A DNA stretch of 64,000 nucleotides from Putridiphycobacter sp045110285 (GTDB taxonomy: Bacteria > Bacteroidota > Bacteroidia > Flavobacteriales_D > Crocinitomicaceae), in NCBI GenBank assembly GCA_045110285.1, contig JBGCGA010000017.1, positions 1 through 64,000 of the forward strand, read 5' to 3'. This document shows, one piece after another, positions 7,973-17,585 of this stretch. Under the pieces are notes generated by a model. That model was not told the DNA's origin. It searched no databases and saw only the letters and a list, made by a program, of their open reading frames with translations. A program made the translations under genes and the position numbers. Numbering within the stretch: position 1 is the stretch's first letter; the number at the start of each line of letters is the position of its first letter.

Positions 7973-8365
7973 ATGAAATCTAATTTTTATTTGTTTTTGT
8001 TGATATTGTTATTCTTTTCCTGTTCTACAGAGGAAGCAAAAAAAACTAGTACTGTTGAGCAAAAAGCTGAAACGATAATTCCTGATGATGGCCTTCAAAA
8101 ATCATATTATCCAAAAGGCAATCTAAAAATGAGTGGTAAATTGAATGCTCAAGGACTCAAAGAAGGAGTTTGGACGAGCTACTTTGAAAATGGCCAAAAA
8201 AACAGTGAATCAACTTTTGTAAATGGTATTAATAACGGCTATTCAATGGTTTGGTTTCCGAGTGGAAAAGTGAGGTATTTTGGTGATTACAAAGGAGGGA
8301 AGCAGGTAGGAGAATGGACGTATTTTAACGAAGAGGGTAAAATAATCGAAAAACAATCACACTAG
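7973..8365 (+). CDS. Lipoprotein with YwqK/MORN-like repeats
   Basis: 130 residues. A signal peptide ends in the lipobox FFSC (Cys at about residue 17), so it should be a lipoprotein. The mature part has repeats of the form YxxGxLKxxGxxxxGxKxGxWxxYxENG (SYYPKGNLKMSGKL, GLKEGVWTSYFENGQ, YKGGKQVGEWTYFNEEGK), the pattern of YwqK-type and MORN proteins. Despite the YwqK 'antitoxin' label, no toxin gene is adjacent. It starts 5 nt after the polyprenyl synthase stop and is probably in that operon. It overlaps the convergent glycosyltransferase gene by 4 nt. Confidence 0.75.
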   Translation: MKSNFYLFLLILLFFSCSTEEAKKTSTVEQKAETIIPDDGLQKSYYPKGNLKMSGKLNAQGLKEGVWTSYFENGQKNSESTFVNGINNGYSMVWFPSGKVRYFGDYKGGKQVGEWTYFNEEGKIIEKQSH

Positions 8366-9489
8366 CCCAAAATTGTTACCATAGTTTGGTGAGCATTCTG
8401 TTCATTATTGAAAGTTGACAAAAACAGTTCCTGTCGTTCATCAAACATATCTTGAGTAAAGGGCAGACTCATTAATGCCTTAAAATTCTTAAGAATTAAT
8501 TCTGTTTGATCTTCTACTATGCACAAATTCTGAAATAAATGCTTGTCGTCCATTTTAGAATTGATAATAATGTGCTTCCCTATCGCTAAAGCATGCAGTA
8601 GTTTTAATTTTATGCCTGTTTGTTGCTGTGTAAATAATAAATTTATTTGTGCATTTTCAATAAGCATGTTCATTTCATCTTGACTTGGGTTTGCAACAAG
8701 CTTCAACATGTCTAAAGATGTACATAATTGTATTACTTCTTGTGATGGGTCTTTACCAGCAATTATAATTTCATATTTACTGAACGGCGCAATATTTTTT
8801 GCAATAAATTTTACCGTCTCTATATTTTCATTAACGCTTAAATTTCCCTGAAACAATCCAAATAAAGGAATTGAATCAAATCCATTTTGCCTTTTTTTAA
8901 ATCTGAAAAACGGCGGACTATGATAGGTTTTAGCGTATTGAGAAAAGTGATTAATATCCATTTTAGCAATCGAAAAAATAGCCTTGGCCCGAACTAAAAC
9001 GCTTTCGAACTTTTCAAGCTTTTTGGCTTCCCATAAATAGTACTGTTTTTTAATTCTATTTTTTTCAACAGCCGCTAGTCCACGGTAGTAATTGTGTTCA
9101 ATATTATGTGTTCTAACAAATTTTTCTCTGTTTAAAAGATCAGGATGATTAAGGTAAAAGCACGATTGCAATCCGCTAAATAATATTGGTGCTTCATTGG
9201 CTTTTAAGTTTTCTAGCAGTTTTTTGTCGTTTCGTGTGGCCACAATAAATGGCAATTTACTAGATACCATCTTGCCAATATGTTTTTTTCGGTGATAATA
9301 AAACACTTGTTCCGCAAAGTCATTTAAACGGTTGGTAGGTGAATTATTGCCTTCGTAGTAAAAACAATGGTAAGTTATTTTTACACCTATTTTGTGAAGC
9401 GCTTTTAACTGAAAGTACAAGTCAATAATTCCGCCATAAATTGGTGGATATGGAACATCAAATGCAACAATATGAAGGTGCTTATCCAT
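8362..9489 (-). CDS. Glycosyltransferase, GT4-like (gene 2 of a pair)
   Basis: 375 residues. N-terminal PYPPIYGGIIDLYFQLKALH is the typical start of GT-B glycosyltransferases that bind the acceptor with a glycine-rich loop. The C-terminal half (GLFQGNLSVNENIETVKFI, NMLIENAQINLLFTQQQTGIKLKLLHAL) matches the nucleotide-sugar-binding part. The usual E-x7-E is degenerate: QTGIKLKLLHALA replaces the more common EGFGLxxLEAMA. It probably adds a sugar to a surface glycan or lipid at the cytoplasmic face. Its start overlaps the preceding glycosyltransferase gene by 8 nt. Donor and acceptor are unknown. Confidence 0.8.
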   Translation of the reverse strand: MDKHLHIVAFDVPYPPIYGGIIDLYFQLKALHKIGVKITYHCFYYEGNNSPTNRLNDFAEQVFYYHRKKHIGKMVSSKLPFIVATRNDKKLLENLKANEAPILFSGLQSCFYLNHPDLLNREKFVRTHNIEHNYYRGLAAVEKNRIKKQYYLWEAKKLEKFESVLVRAKAIFSIAKMDINHFSQYAKTYHSPPFFRFKKRQNGFDSIPLFGLFQGNLSVNENIETVKFIAKNIAPFSKYEIIIAGKDPSQEVIQLCTSLDMLKLVANPSQDEMNMLIENAQINLLFTQQQTGIKLKLLHALAIGKHIIINSKMDDKHLFQNLCIVEDQTELILKNFKALMSLPFTQDMFDERQELFLSTFNNEQNAHQTMVTILG

Positions 9490-10600
9490 AAATAGTATCT
9501 AGTACTTTAGTTTCATTTTGCCACGTTAATTTAAGGCTCGCTTTTTTACAATTGGCTTTTAATTTATCAAATAGTTTATCGTCAAATAAAATTATTTTCA
9601 TGTGTTCAGCAACAATTTGAGCACTTAAATTTTTTGTTATTCTACCTATATCATAGCTCTGTACTATTTGTTTTATTTCAATTAAATCAGATGCTAAAAC
9701 TGGAACTCCAGCATGAATATAGTCGAATAGTTTGTTCGGTAATGCCAATTGGTAATTTAAATTTGTTGCTTTATCAAGCGATAAACCTAGGCTTGAATGA
9801 ATGGTATAATTCATTAATTTATCATATGGCTGTTTTCCAAAAAACAGCACTTTTTTTTCAAGTTTCTTAGCCGCTACAATTTCTTTTAATTTTGGAATCA
9901 CGTCTCCATCTCCAACAAAAATTAAAATGGCACCTTCAACTAATTGAATAGCTTCAACTGCCTCTTCTGCCCCTCTATCTATATTAATGCCTGCACCTTG
10001 CATTATTACAATTTTTTTGTCTTCTGGTAAACCCAATTCTTGTTTAGAGTATTTCAATTCAATTTGTTTTGGGTCCGAAATATTTCGGACAACCTTAACT
10101 GCTATTTCAGTTTGTTTCTGATACAAATTGGCAATTGATTGATTAACTGTATAAAACTGGTCAACAAGTGGTAGTGATTTTCGCTCAATCCATTTCCAAA
10201 TTTTTTTAACTGTTGGCTTGTTTTGAATTTCAGGAACTTCAGTAAAATACTCATGAGCATCATAGACTAATACTTTGCTTTTATTAAAGCGTTTTGCCCA
10301 GGCATTGGCTAAAAGCGTATCAAGGTCGTTTGCTAAAAGTATGTCAGACTTGTTTGCCAATAGATATAACCATAAACGAAAATTGTAGTTCGCATAAAAT
10401 AGTGGTCCTTTATTAAACCATAATTTAAAACGTTTCACCCTATATGGTCGGTCTGTTACAGGCAATGAATTTTTTAATTTTCTCCCACATAAAATCACTT
10501 CGTAATTAGCGGATTGTAAATAGGCACAAACTTTTTTAACTCTTTGGTCAGTTGCCAGGTCGTTAGTAACAGAAACTATGATGCGTTTTTGTTTTTCCAC
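9482..10600 (-). CDS. Glycosyltransferase, GT4-like (gene 1 of a pair)
   Basis: 372 residues. The N-terminus (VSVTNDLATDQRVKKVCAYL) is the common opening of Bacteroidota GT4-like enzymes, followed by DANDLDTLL-type and YDAHEYFTEVPEI motifs. The C-terminal domain has IVIMQGAGINIDRGAEEAVEA and LPNKLFDYIHAGVPVLAS, the latter carrying the sugar-nucleotide-binding K-x-x-D/E-Y-x-x-x-G-x-P-V signature. The start codon is GTG at 10600. It sits 4 nt after a TACCTTTG promoter box, so the message may be leaderless. It overlaps the second glycosyltransferase by 8 nt and they surely form one operon. Confidence 0.85.
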   Translation of the reverse strand: MEKQKRIIVSVTNDLATDQRVKKVCAYLQSANYEVILCGRKLKNSLPVTDRPYRVKRFKLWFNKGPLFYANYNFRLWLYLLANKSDILLANDLDTLLANAWAKRFNKSKVLVYDAHEYFTEVPEIQNKPTVKKIWKWIERKSLPLVDQFYTVNQSIANLYQKQTEIAVKVVRNISDPKQIELKYSKQELGLPEDKKIVIMQGAGINIDRGAEEAVEAIQLVEGAILIFVGDGDVIPKLKEIVAAKKLEKKVLFFGKQPYDKLMNYTIHSSLGLSLDKATNLNYQLALPNKLFDYIHAGVPVLASDLIEIKQIVQSYDIGRITKNLSAQIVAEHMKIILFDDKLFDKLKANCKKASLKLTWQNETKVLDTIYG

Positions 10601-10604
10601 TGCT

Positions 10605-10612
10605 CAAAGGTA
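10605..10612 (-). promoter_or_regulatory. -7 box (TACCTTTG) of the glycosyltransferase operon
   Basis: On the minus strand TACCTTTG fits TAnnTTTG and is followed by AGCA and then the GTG start at 10600. A TTG at 10628-10630 lies 15 nt upstream, a short spacer. The 4-nt gap to the start codon repeats the lepA arrangement. Confidence 0.5.
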
Positions 10613-10713
10613 AAAAACTATTTCCATCAATGTCATCCACTTTTTCAATAAATTTCAGCGTTAAAAACCAGTCTAAAAAAATGATTATCTTGTTCTAAAA
10701 AATAACAGTACTT

Positions 10714-13176
10714 ATGATTTTTTTTAGATCGCTTTTTCTACTAGCAATACTAATTCCTATCTCTATTTCAGCGCAAGACATCACTCAAAATTTAAGGGGT
10801 TCAGTGGTGGATGCGGACACTAAAATTCCACTGATTGGATGCACCGTAAAAGTTTTGGACATATCTGAAAAATTATTTGGTGCTGCAGTAAATGCTTCAG
10901 GCGACTATGCCATCAGAAACATTCCAATTGGCAAGCATGAGGTTGAATATTCATTTGTGGGCTACAATCCAGTGATTAGAACCGTTATTTTAACCTCTGG
11001 GAAAGAGTACATTCTTAACATTGAACTTGAAGAATCGGCTTTAATTGGAGGAGAAGTTGAAGTGGTTGGAACAAAAAAAGGGGAAGTGATTAACGAAATG
11101 GCAACTGTATCATCTCAGAGTTTTACCATTGAAGAAACAAACCGATATGCTGGTAGTAGAGGCGATCCTGCAAGAATGGTGTCGAATTACGCAGGTGCTC
11201 AAGGAGCGGATGATTCTAGGAATGACATTGTAATAAGAGGTAATTCGCCACTAGGAGTATTATACAAAGTAGAAGGTGTAGATATTCCAAATCCAAATCA
11301 TTTTGCAATTGCCGGCTCTACGGGCGGTCCTGTGGCTATTTTAAATAATAAATTCTTGTCTAATTCCGATTTTTTTATGAGTGCTTTTCCTGCTGAATTT
11401 GGAAATTCATTGTCGGGAGTATTTGATATTAATTTAAGAAATGGTAATAATTCCATTCATGAATTTTCAGGACAGTTTGGGTTTTTAGGGACTGAATTTC
11501 AGGTGGAAGGGCCTTTGTCGTCAAAGTCAAAAGCTAGCTATTTAATAGGTGGTAGGTATTCAACTTTAACATTAATGAAACAGTTAGGAGTTACCATTGG
11601 AACAGATGCAGTTCCTTTGTATGGTGACGGTGCATTTAAGTTTAATTTCCCACTTAAAAAGGGTGGAGCTGTTTCATTCTTTGGAATTGGTGGAGCCAGT
11701 TCTATTGATATTGTTATTTCTGATCAGGAGAAACCTGCGCAGGATGCTTTTGGAGAACAAGATAGAGACCAATATTTTGGAACTCAAATGTATTTTACAG
11801 GAATGACGTTTACAAAACCAATCAATTCAAAAACGTTTGTAAAAGCCACAGTAGCATATTCCAAAGAAATTCAAAGAACAAATCATGAATACATCTTAAG
11901 AGATTTAAATCCTGATTCAACATGGAATTATAAAGCCGACCCATTTACAATGATGACCTATCGCTACGAAATTGACAAACTAAGTGCCTACGTTGGAGTA
12001 AATCGAAAAATTAACTCAAAACACCTATTCCAGTATGGGCTTAATGTTGACGCTTATACTTTCAGTATGCAAGATTCAATTAGAAATGTAATATCTGATT
12101 CAACCTCGGCCTTTAAATTACGTTGGGATTATCGATCAACCAACCCAGATTTTTTAGTTCAAGCATTTGCACAATGGCGATATAAAGTTAATCCCAGTTT
12201 ACTATTTACCGCAGGTTTGCACAGCCAGTATTTTACCCATAGTAACAGTGTTTCACCTGTTGAACCACGTATTGGGGCAAAGTATAATTTAAACGAAAAA
12301 AGTGTTTTAGCTGCTGGAGTAGGAATGCACTCGCAAATTCAACCGCTGTACACTTATACCTATCATTTAATCGACCCGAATACAAGTGAAAAAATTTACC
12401 ACAATAGGAATATGGATTTTTCAAGGAGTTTACATTCAGTATTAAGCTATTCAACAACAATTAGAAAAACCCTTCAATTTAAATCGGAAATATATTATCA
12501 GCATCTTTATAATATTCCGGTTGAGGTTGCCAGCTCTTCGTTTTCATTATTAAATCAGGGAAGTGGCTTTGCCAGATTTTTTCCTGATTCTCTTCAAAAT
12601 ACAGGTACGGGACAAAATTATGGAATTGAGTTTACCGTTCAAAAATTCTTTAATAAGTCTTTCTTTTTCATGACAACTCTTAGTTTGTATGAGTCGAAAT
12701 ATAGAGGAAGTGACGGCGTGTTAAGAGATACTGATTTTAATGGAAATTATATTGTGAATGGCCTGATTGGAAAAGAACTGACAATAGGAAAAAAGAAGAA
12801 TCAACTTTTGGGATTTGGTGCTAAAGTGACGTATGCAGGAGGCAGACGTTACGGTTTTGTGGATACTATTGCAACAAATGCTTTGGAGGAAATTGTGTTT
12901 TTAGATGATGGATATAATACTAGAAGACTGCCAGAATATTTCCGTTTCGATTTTAAAGTAAACTATACACTTAATGCGGCTAAAGTTAGCCATGAATTTG
13001 GACTTGACTTGGTTAATGTGTTTAATACTAGAAATATTTTAGGATTAACTTATGTACCAAACGAGGAAAATCCGGGCGAACCTTTTCAGTTCAGAAATCA
13101 ATTAGGAAGGTTACCTTTGTTTTATTATAAAATTGAATTTAGATTAAATAAACGTTCGAAAGGACTGCAAGAATAG
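10714..13176 (+). CDS. TonB-dependent receptor with carboxypeptidase-like N-terminal domain
   Basis: 820 residues. A signal peptide (1-20, ending ISAQ) is followed by a carboxypeptidase-D regulatory-like domain (about 25-110: LRGSVVDADTKIPLIGCTVKVL ... VEYSFVGYNPVI), then a plug (about 130-240, with NDIVIRGNSPLGVLYKVEGV) and a beta-barrel. The last strand is FYYKIEFRLNKR. Such receptors import or bind ligands at the outer membrane with energy from TonB-ExbBD. No SusD partner is adjacent, so this is not a SusCD glycan pair; the ligand is unknown. The neighbouring phosphatase gene starts 15 nt downstream, suggesting co-transcription. Confidence 0.88.
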   Translation: MIFFRSLFLLAILIPISISAQDITQNLRGSVVDADTKIPLIGCTVKVLDISEKLFGAAVNASGDYAIRNIPIGKHEVEYSFVGYNPVIRTVILTSGKEYILNIELEESALIGGEVEVVGTKKGEVINEMATVSSQSFTIEETNRYAGSRGDPARMVSNYAGAQGADDSRNDIVIRGNSPLGVLYKVEGVDIPNPNHFAIAGSTGGPVAILNNKFLSNSDFFMSAFPAEFGNSLSGVFDINLRNGNNSIHEFSGQFGFLGTEFQVEGPLSSKSKASYLIGGRYSTLTLMKQLGVTIGTDAVPLYGDGAFKFNFPLKKGGAVSFFGIGGASSIDIVISDQEKPAQDAFGEQDRDQYFGTQMYFTGMTFTKPINSKTFVKATVAYSKEIQRTNHEYILRDLNPDSTWNYKADPFTMMTYRYEIDKLSAYVGVNRKINSKHLFQYGLNVDAYTFSMQDSIRNVISDSTSAFKLRWDYRSTNPDFLVQAFAQWRYKVNPSLLFTAGLHSQYFTHSNSVSPVEPRIGAKYNLNEKSVLAAGVGMHSQIQPLYTYTYHLIDPNTSEKIYHNRNMDFSRSLHSVLSYSTTIRKTLQFKSEIYYQHLYNIPVEVASSSFSLLNQGSGFARFFPDSLQNTGTGQNYGIEFTVQKFFNKSFFFMTTLSLYESKYRGSDGVLRDTDFNGNYIVNGLIGKELTIGKKKNQLLGFGAKVTYAGGRRYGFVDTIATNALEEIVFLDDGYNTRRLPEYFRFDFKVNYTLNAAKVSHEFGLDLVNVFNTRNILGLTYVPNEENPGEPFQFRNQLGRLPLFYYKIEFRLNKRSKGLQE

Positions 13177-13191
13177 CAAGCTTATAGTAAT

Positions 13192-15348
13192 ATGATTTCT
13201 AAAAAAATTATTGTTTTGTTTCTGGTTATTATGCCTGTGTTCCTTCTTGCTAATGGAAGCACTAAAATAAAAGACAGTAATATTGGTAAGTCATTTACAA
13301 AAGATGTTTTGATTTATGAGGATAAAAATAGACAAATAGAGATTGAAGATATCATAAAAATGTCAAACGATTCGTTTGTCAAAGTAGAGGTCGAAAATCC
13401 ATCAGTTCAATTCACAAAATCAAGATTTTGGCTAAAATTTTCGGTTACGAACGAGTCAGAAAACTGGGATTTTATTTTAGAAACTGCCCGAACAATTACA
13501 GATAAAGTCTATTTATATCAAGTAAATTCCTCTAATGAAATCATTTCTGTGATGAAAAATGGAGATGATTTTAACTACTACAAAAAAGATATCCCTCACA
13601 GAAAAAACCTTTTTCCTCTGCAGATAAAAAAAGGTGAAACGCAGTTTTTTTATGTGGCAGTTATTAGTGGTGGAGAAGGTATACTCTTGCCAATAAGAAT
13701 TCATGAAAAAATGGCTTTTTTTAAGCAGGATTATAAAGACCAGTTTAAAAATGGATTTTACTATGGTGTGATGGGTCTGGTGGTTGTTATCAATTTTTTC
13801 TTCTATGTTTTACTGCGTGATCGTTCTTTTTTATATTACATCTTATATGTTTTTTTCCAAGGCATGTTACAATTTTCATTAGATGGATATTCTCATCATC
13901 ATTTTTTCCCTTCTAACGATTTTATGGTTAACAGATTCCCTCCCTTTGCAGGAGCCATGGGCATAGTTTTTATGCTTATTTATGTCAGTAATTATTTAAA
14001 ACTTTCAAAAAAGAAACCGCGACTCAATAAGGCATTTATTGCCGCTATTTTATTAATTGTAATTGCAACAATTTTTATTTTTTTACCAGGCATTTTTCAT
14101 TCCGTATCTTATCCAATGGTAAATGCTTTTAGCTTAATTAGTATTGTTTTATCGGTGGCCAGTATTTTCTATTTAAGAGCAACTGGCAATAAAGTGGACA
14201 ATTATTTTACCTTGGCTTTTGTCGTATTAATTAGTGGTGCAATCATTTTTATTCTTGGAAATTTTGGAATTATTCAAAACTCAAGTATTTCATTAAATGC
14301 ATTAAAAGTATGTTCGGTTATAGAGGTAGTTATTCTAAGCATATCAATGTCGTTTAAGTATCGCGAATTGCAAAAAGAAAAGGAAGATGCTCAGGCTGTT
14401 GCCTTAAAAAACTTGGAAGACAAAAATGCCGTAATGGATGAAATTAATGTCCGCCTTGAAGAGCAGGTGATTGAAAGAACAAGTGAAATAGAAAGTCAAA
14501 GGGCAGAATTAGCCTTACAAAATAGTGAAATAGTGAGTAGTATAAAATATGCTCAGCGCATTCAAGAAGCCATTCTTCCAAGTTCAGAGCAAGTGTCCGA
14601 ACTTTTAATAGACTCATTTGTTTTTTATTTACCTAAGGATGTGGTGAGTGGAGATTTCTATTTTGTAGAAAAAAAAGTGAATTCTAAAACTGATTCTATA
14701 GTTTTTGCTGCCGTCGATTGCACAGGTCATGGAGTTCCTGGGGCATTTATGAGCATTGTTGGCAATAATTTTTTGAGCCAGTCGATCAATGAAAAATCGG
14801 TTACTAATCCAGCAGAAATTCTGCAATTTTTAAATAAGGGGGTTAGTGAAACACTTCGCCAAAACATCAAAGGAGAATCTGTTCGTGATGGTATGGATAT
14901 GTCATTATGTATGATTGACAGTGATCATAAAGTATTGCAATTTGCTGGTGCTAAAAACCCCATTTACATTATTAGAAAAAAGTCTGACTCTCAAATATCA
15001 AACTTTGGGCTATTGCGAGAAGAAAACGACACGCATGTTTTACTTGAAGTGAAAGGAGATAAGCAACCTATTGGAAATCATTCGGGTGTAGAATTGGCAT
15101 CATTCACTAATCATAAAATTGATCTGCAGAAGGGCGATTCGGTTTATTTATTTACGGACGGCTTTGCTGATCAATTTGGAGGATCTAAAGGAAAGAAATA
15201 CAACTATAAGCAGTTCAGAAAATTGTTGTTGGACAATATTGAAGAGCCAATGGCATCACAAAAGCTAATCCTGCAAAAATCATTTTCTAACTGGGTTGGT
15301 AACAATGAGCAGATAGATGACGTACTAGTAATAGGAGTGAAAATATAG
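13192..15348 (+). CDS. DISM-7TM membrane sensor with SpoIIE/PP2C phosphatase domain (paralog 1)
   Basis: 718 residues. Order: signal peptide (1-20), periplasmic DISM-type sensory domain (about 35-165, with ENPSVQFTKSRFWLKFSVTN), seven membrane helices (about 185-395), a coiled coil (about 395-450, VRLEEQVIERTSEIESQRAE) and a SpoIIE-type PP2C phosphatase (about 490-718). Metal-binding aspartates are present: VSGDFYF, AAVDCTGHGVPGAFMS, RDGMDMSL, FTDGFADQFGG, and a C-terminal QIDDVLVIGVKI. These proteins sense an extracytoplasmic cue and dephosphorylate a regulator, typically in partner switching. It lies 15 nt after the receptor gene and a full-length paralog follows. Input and target unknown. 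Confidence 0.88.
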   Translation: MISKKIIVLFLVIMPVFLLANGSTKIKDSNIGKSFTKDVLIYEDKNRQIEIEDIIKMSNDSFVKVEVENPSVQFTKSRFWLKFSVTNESENWDFILETARTITDKVYLYQVNSSNEIISVMKNGDDFNYYKKDIPHRKNLFPLQIKKGETQFFYVAVISGGEGILLPIRIHEKMAFFKQDYKDQFKNGFYYGVMGLVVVINFFFYVLLRDRSFLYYILYVFFQGMLQFSLDGYSHHHFFPSNDFMVNRFPPFAGAMGIVFMLIYVSNYLKLSKKKPRLNKAFIAAILLIVIATIFIFLPGIFHSVSYPMVNAFSLISIVLSVASIFYLRATGNKVDNYFTLAFVVLISGAIIFILGNFGIIQNSSISLNALKVCSVIEVVILSISMSFKYRELQKEKEDAQAVALKNLEDKNAVMDEINVRLEEQVIERTSEIESQRAELALQNSEIVSSIKYAQRIQEAILPSSEQVSELLIDSFVFYLPKDVVSGDFYFVEKKVNSKTDSIVFAAVDCTGHGVPGAFMSIVGNNFLSQSINEKSVTNPAEILQFLNKGVSETLRQNIKGESVRDGMDMSLCMIDSDHKVLQFAGAKNPIYIIRKKSDSQISNFGLLREENDTHVLLEVKGDKQPIGNHSGVELASFTNHKIDLQKGDSVYLFTDGFADQFGGSKGKKYNYKQFRKLLLDNIEEPMASQKLILQKSFSNWVGNNEQIDDVLVIGVKI

Positions 15349-15440
15349 ACTGGCATAAATTGAAATTTTGCTGATTGAAAAATGCTGATTTTCACAGCTA
15401 GAAAGAGAAAATTTACCTTTTAATATCTACCATTTAGGAT

Positions 15441-17585
15441 ATGATGAAATTTTATATGGCTTTATTGGCTATTCTTTTCGGGGAAGCACTATCTTTTTCA
15501 CAAGGACATATCATCATTACGGATGATAATTTAGGTAGCACTTTTACTAGTCAGGCATTGATTTTGGAAGATTCTAAACGTCAATATCATGCATTAGATA
15601 TCAATTCATTTCCTATAGATTCATTTATGCAGCTTCAGAATGCAGCTTTAGCTGTTCAATTCACAACTTCTTATTATTGGATGAGGTTTTCGATTACTAA
15701 TGAGTCTAAAACATCCACAACTTTTTTTATAGAAACTGCACGACCTATTACTGATCAGATACATTTTTTCAGCTTTGAAGAAGGTAGAATTGTCAATGAA
15801 ATGGTGAATGGAGATGACTTTAATTACTACAGTAAAGTTGTTAAACACCGTAAAAATATTTTTCCTGTTGAAATCCAAAAAGGCGAAAAGAAGGAAATTG
15901 TATTAAGAATAATGAGCGAAGGAGAAGGAATTATTTTGCCCTTATTAATACATGAGAAAACTCAATTTTTTGAATTAGACTATAAGGAACAGTTTCGTAA
16001 CGGTTTCTATTATGGTTTAATGGGGATAATTATTGTCATTTATTTTTTCTTTTTTCTACTCCTAAAAGACATTACATTTCTGTATTATATTCTTTATGTT
16101 TTTTTTCAAGGCCTCCTTCAATTTTCGTTAGATGGTTATTCGCACCATCATTTTTTTCCAAATAATGCATATATGATTCATAGACTGCCTTTAATAGCAG
16201 GAGGTATGACTATTGTTTTTATGTTGATTTATGTAGTCCATTTTTTAAATCGGAAGAACTTACCAAAGGGGATTTACAATGCTTTTAGGTTATGTGGTGT
16301 ACTAATTATTTTCAGTTTTGTATTCACATTTTTAGAAGGAAGCATGCATTCTTTATCGTTTCCAATTGTTAATGGGTTCAGTTTGTTAAGTGTAATTCTA
16401 GCCGTCTCTGCAATTTTTTATCAGAGAGCTAAAGGATTTAAAGTTGATAATTATTTTACTATAGCATTCGTTGTTTTAATTTTTGGAGCAATTGTTTTCA
16501 TATTGGGCAACTTTAATTTTATAAAAAACGCAGCAATTTCATTAAACGCACTTAAAGTGAGTTCCATGTTTGAGGTTATTATTTTGAGTATTTCAATGTC
16601 GTTCAAGTATCGAACACTCCAAAAAGATAAGGAGGAAGCGCAGAAAGTAGCTTTGCAAAATTTAAAAGAAAAAAATATTTTAATGGATGAAGTGAACGTT
16701 AGATTAGAAGACCAAGTAAAAGAAAGAACAAGTGAAATTGAAAACCAAAGGTCTGAACTCGTGTTTAAAAATAGAGAAATTTTGTCAAGTATCCAGTACG
16801 CAAAACGAATTCAAGAAGCCATACTCCCCTCAAATAGTCAAGTAGGAAAATTATTGTCAGATGCCTTTATTTTTTATTTACCTAAAGATTTGGTGAGTGG
16901 TGATTTTTACTTTGTAGATGAAAAAACAAATGGATCAGTAGTTTTTGCAGCAGTAGATTGCACTGGCCACGGTGTTCCAGGGGCCTTTATGAGTATGGTA
17001 GGAAATAACTTTCTCAATCAATCAATTATTGAAAAGAATTTAACTAGCCCTGCATCAATTTTAGGATTTTTAAACATTGGTCTTAGTAACACTTTTAGCA
17101 ACGACAACCCTGATGAAGTACTTCGTGATGGAATGGATTTGGCTTTGTGCATGTTAAATTCTGACCGGTCAGAATTGCAGTACTCTGGAGCTAAAAATCC
17201 GCTGTATATTGTGACATCAAAACCAATAAGAAGCGAACTAAAGGATTTTGTGAAACATGAAAATGAAACACACGGCCTTATTGAGATTAAGGGAGATAAA
17301 CAACCTATTGGTAAGTATTCAGACTTGGAATTACAGACCTATGTCAATCACAAATTTTCGGTTGAAAAAGGCGACATTATATACATATTTACAGACGGAT
17401 ATCCAGATCAATTTGGTGGACCAAAAATTAAAAAGTTTAATTATAAAAGATTCAGGTCGTTCTTGCTTGACCATTCTCATTTGCCAATGGCAGAACAAAA
17501 AAGACGACTTGAAGAAAATTTTTACAGTTGGAAAGGTAAAACTGATCAAATAGATGATGTATTAGTTATGGGAATAAGAATTTAA
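15441..17585 (+). CDS. DISM-7TM membrane sensor with SpoIIE/PP2C phosphatase domain (paralog 2)
   Basis: 714 residues, a tandem duplicate of the preceding gene with the same order: signal peptide, DISM sensory domain (AVQFTTSYYWMRFSITN), seven membrane helices, coiled coil (VRLEDQVKERTSEIENQRSE), PP2C domain with VSGDFYF, AAVDCTGHGVPGAFMS, RDGMDLAL, FTDGYPDQFGG and QIDDVLVMGIRI. The membrane and phosphatase domains are closely alike in the two copies. The periplasmic domain differs more, so the pair may sense different signals and act on one target. Start is either of two adjacent ATGs (15441 or 15444). A 92-bp gap separates the paralogs. The gene overlaps the convergent pseudouridine synthase by 4 nt. 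Confidence 0.88.
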   Translation: MMKFYMALLAILFGEALSFSQGHIIITDDNLGSTFTSQALILEDSKRQYHALDINSFPIDSFMQLQNAALAVQFTTSYYWMRFSITNESKTSTTFFIETARPITDQIHFFSFEEGRIVNEMVNGDDFNYYSKVVKHRKNIFPVEIQKGEKKEIVLRIMSEGEGIILPLLIHEKTQFFELDYKEQFRNGFYYGLMGIIIVIYFFFFLLLKDITFLYYILYVFFQGLLQFSLDGYSHHHFFPNNAYMIHRLPLIAGGMTIVFMLIYVVHFLNRKNLPKGIYNAFRLCGVLIIFSFVFTFLEGSMHSLSFPIVNGFSLLSVILAVSAIFYQRAKGFKVDNYFTIAFVVLIFGAIVFILGNFNFIKNAAISLNALKVSSMFEVIILSISMSFKYRTLQKDKEEAQKVALQNLKEKNILMDEVNVRLEDQVKERTSEIENQRSELVFKNREILSSIQYAKRIQEAILPSNSQVGKLLSDAFIFYLPKDLVSGDFYFVDEKTNGSVVFAAVDCTGHGVPGAFMSMVGNNFLNQSIIEKNLTSPASILGFLNIGLSNTFSNDNPDEVLRDGMDLALCMLNSDRSELQYSGAKNPLYIVTSKPIRSELKDFVKHENETHGLIEIKGDKQPIGKYSDLELQTYVNHKFSVEKGDIIYIFTDGYPDQFGGPKIKKFNYKRFRSFLLDHSHLPMAEQKRRLEENFYSWKGKTDQIDDVLVMGIRI

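Noticed and set aside
7973..8365. YwqK-like gene as the antitoxin of a toxin-antitoxin pair
   Set aside because: It encodes a lipoprotein and no toxin-sized gene is adjacent; the name comes from a broad repeat family.
10714..13176. TonB-dependent receptor as part of a SusCD glycan-use locus
   Set aside because: No SusD, glycoside hydrolase or glycan sensor is nearby; only signalling phosphatases follow.
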